Assembly: GCA_030654175.1 (NCBI GenBank)
Contig: JAURXZ010000030.1
Span: 1-64,000 of the forward strand
Length of the DNA stretch: 64,000 nucleotides
Direction: 5' to 3'
Source of the DNA: Bacteroidia bacterium
GTDB lineage: Bacteria > Bacteroidota > Bacteroidia > 2-12-FULL-35-15
Every line of letters begins with the position of its first letter. The first letter of the stretch is position 1. The notes beneath the pieces are model-generated. The model saw only the letters and a list, made by a program, of their open reading frames with translations, was not told the DNA's origin and searched no databases. The translations under genes and the position numbers were made by a program. This document shows, one piece after another, positions 61,530 through 64,000 of this stretch.

Positions 61530-61951
61530 AATTTATTTTTTGTATCCACCGAAGTCTTGCACTGCCGCTAAAGTTTGAGGCAAATAGCAGGTGGAAAGGT
61601 TAGTAATTTATATGCCACAAAAATATGGCCGGGAAGGGTGAGGAAACGTTGACTTTTGTCAAGAAATCTGCTTTATAGTATTTTGGGGAAATTTGATTAA
61701 CATTATTTAACTGGCGAACAAGCATTCATCAAAGTTCTAATTCGCTCAAAATCATGAACAAAGTTCGATATTTGCAACCAGCAGGGTAAACACAACCGCC
61801 CCCCCTTATAAAGCTTATTTATCAAGGGTTTTTGGTTCGATAAAGTAGCTGCGAAATACAAAATAGTTTATTTTCAAGCATTTACTTGTTAAAGCCCTTT
61901 AAGATTAATTCCCAAAATTGTATTTTTAAATATTGTTTGCACTATAGTTTA
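61530..61951. repeat. Spacer with repeat family copy 4
   Basis: The hairpin CCCTTATAAA/TTTATCAAGGG (61803-61833) and the TTGGTTCGATAAAGTAGCTG tail with AAATAGTTTATTTTCAAG match copy 1 over about 75 bases. The remaining part (61530-61790) shows no gene or motif. Confidence 0.65.
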
Positions 61952-61966
61952 ATGAAAGAATCAATT

Positions 61967-62434
61967 ATGGCGACAAAAACAAAGATTAAAATAGTTGATA
62001 ACTCAAACTTAAGGATAGAAATTGACGACCTGTATGAGCAAACAGGCAAGGTTGATTTGGCTAAATGGGCTATTAAATGTGCAAAACATATTTTGCCATT
62101 TTCAGATACAGAAAAACACGATAAAACATCAATTGAAAATGGATTTAAAATAAATGAATTATGGCAGCTTGGGAATGCAAGTGTTCATGAAGTCAGACAA
62201 GCTGGATTTAAAATACATGAAGTTGCACGACAATGTAAATCTGAAATAGCGAAAAACGCAATCAGAACCGCTGGACAAGCTGTTGGAGTTGGTCACATGA
62301 GAGAACACGCAATGGTTTGTTCAGATTATGCTATTAAAACAATACAATTAGCTTTTCCTGATAATATCGACAAGATCACAGAGGAAAGACAATGGCAACT
62401 AAACGAATTAAAACAAATTCTAAAGAAACAATAA
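61967..62434 (+). CDS. Putative immunity protein (Imm-5-like)
   Basis: About 155 residues from MATKTKIKIV (an ATG 15 bases earlier is also possible). It is soluble and helical. LAKWAIKCAKHILPF near the start and the C-terminal block AIRTAGQAVGVGHMREHAMV...SDYAIKTIQLAFP match what I know of the Imm5-like 'putative immunity protein' family, which is often found near polymorphic toxins or in orphan arrays. No toxin gene is visible in the window. The next gene follows 25 bases later. Confidence 0.65.
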   Translation: MATKTKIKIVDNSNLRIEIDDLYEQTGKVDLAKWAIKCAKHILPFSDTEKHDKTSIENGFKINELWQLGNASVHEVRQAGFKIHEVARQCKSEIAKNAIRTAGQAVGVGHMREHAMVCSDYAIKTIQLAFPDNIDKITEERQWQLNELKQILKKQ

Positions 62435-62459
62435 AACCACCCCTATCGAAAGGACAATT

Positions 62460-62831
62460 ATGACAACAACAGAAAAAATAGAACAAGCAATAACAAATTT
62501 TGTAAAAGGTGGGGACAATAGGGACACAGTTATGTTAGACAAAGTTTTACATAAAGACTTTAGAGTAACAAATAATGGTTTTATGGGAACTTCAGGTATT
62601 ACTGTGATTGACAAACAAAAATATTTATCAAAAATAAAAGACGGTATTTTTGGAGGACTGCCCAGAATAATGAAAATTGAAAGTATTGACGACAGCGAAA
62701 CAATTGCAATGGTCAAACTACGCTTAGAAAGTACTGAAAATTATTTTGTATCATACAATTCGTTTGTATTAGACTCAGATAACGAATGGAAACTTATAAA
62801 TAATCTTGCTGTTGTTGAATCGAAAAAGTAA
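62460..62831 (+). CDS. NTF2-like/lumazine-binding-like small protein
   Basis: A 123-residue protein with the cone-shaped NTF2/SnoaL fold: an N-terminal helix (KIEQAITNFVKGGDNRD), the HKDFRVTNNGF segment and a C-terminal beta sheet with SYNSFVLDSDNEWKLINNLAV. It is most like the 'putative lumazine-binding' (DUF4440/PF12893-type) proteins. Function is unknown; members bind small ligands or act as subunits. It is located 25 bases behind the immunity-like gene. Confidence 0.7.
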   Translation: MTTTEKIEQAITNFVKGGDNRDTVMLDKVLHKDFRVTNNGFMGTSGITVIDKQKYLSKIKDGIFGGLPRIMKIESIDDSETIAMVKLRLESTENYFVSYNSFVLDSDNEWKLINNLAVVESKK

Positions 62832-63271
62832 GGAGAAAAAAAACAACGCACCGATAAACAACGGGTTGTATAAGCAAAGAAATATAGCCCTCTTTTAATT
62901 AGATGTCCAAATAAGTACCAAATCTGAGCAAGATCCATTGTATCTTTAAGGAGCTCGTTCATATTTGGTCTGGAAGGTGCTACTAAGCCCGACTTTTCAT
63001 GCAAAACTTGAGAAGTCCGGTTTTTATTTCTCCTTAACCTCTTGTCAGGTCCCTAATATAGCGATCATTTTATTTACAATCGGGGTTGATAATTGTCAAT
63101 ATTGAGAACTTCCCACCCAATACCGCAGGTTATTATTAATGACACGTATTTGGACCGTGGTGTTTTAGGGATTTTGCTCCGCAACCAACCTGAAATTTGA
63201 ACACCTGTTAAAGCAATATCAGTATTTAAGGATACCTTTGATACAAAATAATTTAAATATTCTTAGGGACT
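62832..63271. other. Gene-free region before the four-helix-bundle sensor gene
   Basis: AACAACGGGTTGT (about 62867-62879) is a short palindrome-like word often seen at ends of small genes in Bacteroidetes accessory regions. Otherwise I find no gene, RNA or terminator in these 440 bases; short frames here lack coding character. Confidence 0.4.
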
Positions 63272-63895
63272 ATGAAATGGACGTATAGTATAAAAAACAA
63301 ATTGGCGGCATCAGGGGCACTACTTTCGCTCTGTTTATTGGTTTTGTTTAGTAATTATATTGACAGGGACCATACACAAAACGTAAAAAACTCAATTAGC
63401 ACATTATACGAAGACCGTTTAATCGCGGAAGGCTATATTTTAAAAATGACAAGCGGTGTATATCAAATAAAGGAGGCAATAAACGCTGATATGAATGATG
63501 CCAACAAAAATAATACGATCAATAATTTGCTTTTAAATATTAAAGAAATAAGCAATGCTTACCAAAAAACTAAATTTACAGATGTAGAGAAAAAAAAAGC
63601 TGATGAGTTGTTAAACACGCTGCGTGAGCTTGAACCTCCTTATTTGAATAACACTCCAATTAAATTAGAATCTGCAAATAAGGCACTTGGCATACTCAAT
63701 GAATTATCTGCGATTCAATTAGAGGAGTCTAAACAAATTATGGATTCAGCTGAAACATTATATCTGTCTGGCAAAACTTCATCACAATTCGTTTTCGCTA
63801 TCATTATTATTATTCTATTAGTTCTTCAAGCACTTGTATTTACTTCTAAAACATTAATTCCAAATAATAAAACAAAATCTCCAAATCTAAATTAG
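63272..63895 (+). CDS. MCP-like four-helix-bundle membrane protein without output domain
   Basis: A 207-residue protein with two membrane helices (about 12-30 and 172-192) that enclose a helical extracytoplasmic domain of 140 residues, as in the ligand-binding domain of methyl-accepting chemotaxis proteins. The start KWTYSIKNKLAASGALL is typical. No HAMP or signalling domain follows: the chain ends with a short basic tail (SKTLIPNNKTKSPN). It could be a stand-alone sensor subunit or a remnant of a longer receptor. Confidence 0.7.
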   Translation: MKWTYSIKNKLAASGALLSLCLLVLFSNYIDRDHTQNVKNSISTLYEDRLIAEGYILKMTSGVYQIKEAINADMNDANKNNTINNLLLNIKEISNAYQKTKFTDVEKKKADELLNTLRELEPPYLNNTPIKLESANKALGILNELSAIQLEESKQIMDSAETLYLSGKTSSQFVFAIIIIILLVLQALVFTSKTLIPNNKTKSPNLN

Positions 63896-64000
63896 TTAAT
63901 ACGAAAATAGAATTTGGTGAAGATGAATATATATTACTAAATAGTGGGAGAAGCCATAAACGACATCACAACAGCCGCAGGAGCGATTTCCAATTACGGG
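63896..64000. other. Window end, nothing recognised
   Basis: The final 105 bases contain no start of a recognisable gene. Confidence 0.3.

Noticed and set aside
58010-61880. Integron cassette array with attC sites
   Set aside because: The repeats lack the paired GTTRRRY / RYYYAAC core sites, and no integron integrase is present in the window.
62741-63004. 87-residue minus-strand frame
   Set aside because: Its C-terminal part is the complement of the NTF2-like gene, and the rest has no recognisable similarity or start signal.

Overview
The window comes from a member of the phylum Bacteroidota (Bacteroidetes). The evidence is promoter boxes of the TTTG-N19-TAnnTTTG type (clear before prs and tRNA-Leu), a C-terminal type IX secretion sorting domain, FucP-type sugar permease plus ROK kinase, a single-frame IS1-family transposase, AT-rich intergenic DNA and carboxypeptidase-D-regulatory-like surface proteins. 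The genus cannot be told from the sequence alone.

Layout. 1-850: three ~206-bp tandem repeats, then tRNA-Ser(GGA). 0.9-3.9 kb: a cupin, a small zinc-finger protein, and a tyrosine integrase gene cut off before its catalytic domain, next to an IS1-type transposase. 3.9-9.1 kb (minus strand): a lipoprotein-sorting-like operon (LolA-like protein, two FtsX permeases, LolD-like ATPase, outer-membrane barrel). 9.4-19.8 kb: a glycerol/glycerophosphodiester cluster (glpQ, glpF, glpK, glpD) with two surface-type genes between glpK and glpD: a serine-protease-like/DUF1566 protein and a 1250-residue collagen-like protein with an S74 autochaperone. 20-25 kb: B12-dependent ribonucleotide reductase, a PEBP protein and a CLC chloride protein. 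25.4-31.4 kb: MarR-RND-TolC efflux operon. 31.4-34 kb: sugar kinase and sugar permease. 34-46.5 kb: housekeeping and metabolic genes (ferredoxin-like, 2-oxoglutarate dehydrogenase E1/E2, MscS channel, anmK, acyl-CoA dehydrogenase, bioD, carbonic anhydrase, a T9SS cargo protein). 46.5-49.2 kb: pth, rplY, prs and tRNA-Leu(CAA).

49.2-57.4 kb is accessory. A remnant of a large serine recombinase lies beside tRNA-Leu. It is followed by a minus-strand ribosomal peptide (RiPP) cluster of the 'grasp-with-spasm' type: an 84-residue precursor with a Gly-Gly leader, an ATP-grasp ligase, a 66-residue unknown protein, a SPASM-domain maturase without the radical-SAM cysteine triad, a C39-peptidase ABC exporter, and a secreted protein with a carboxypeptidase-regulatory-like domain. 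A terminator-like hairpin separates precursor from enzymes, and an array of direct repeats plus two XRE-type regulators (one truncated) lie upstream. This cluster is the most interesting system in the window.

57.4-64 kb is a patchwork of small genes (S41 peptidase, cupin, an immunity-like protein, an NTF2-like protein, an MCP-like four-helix-bundle sensor) separated by copies of a hairpin-bearing repeat family.
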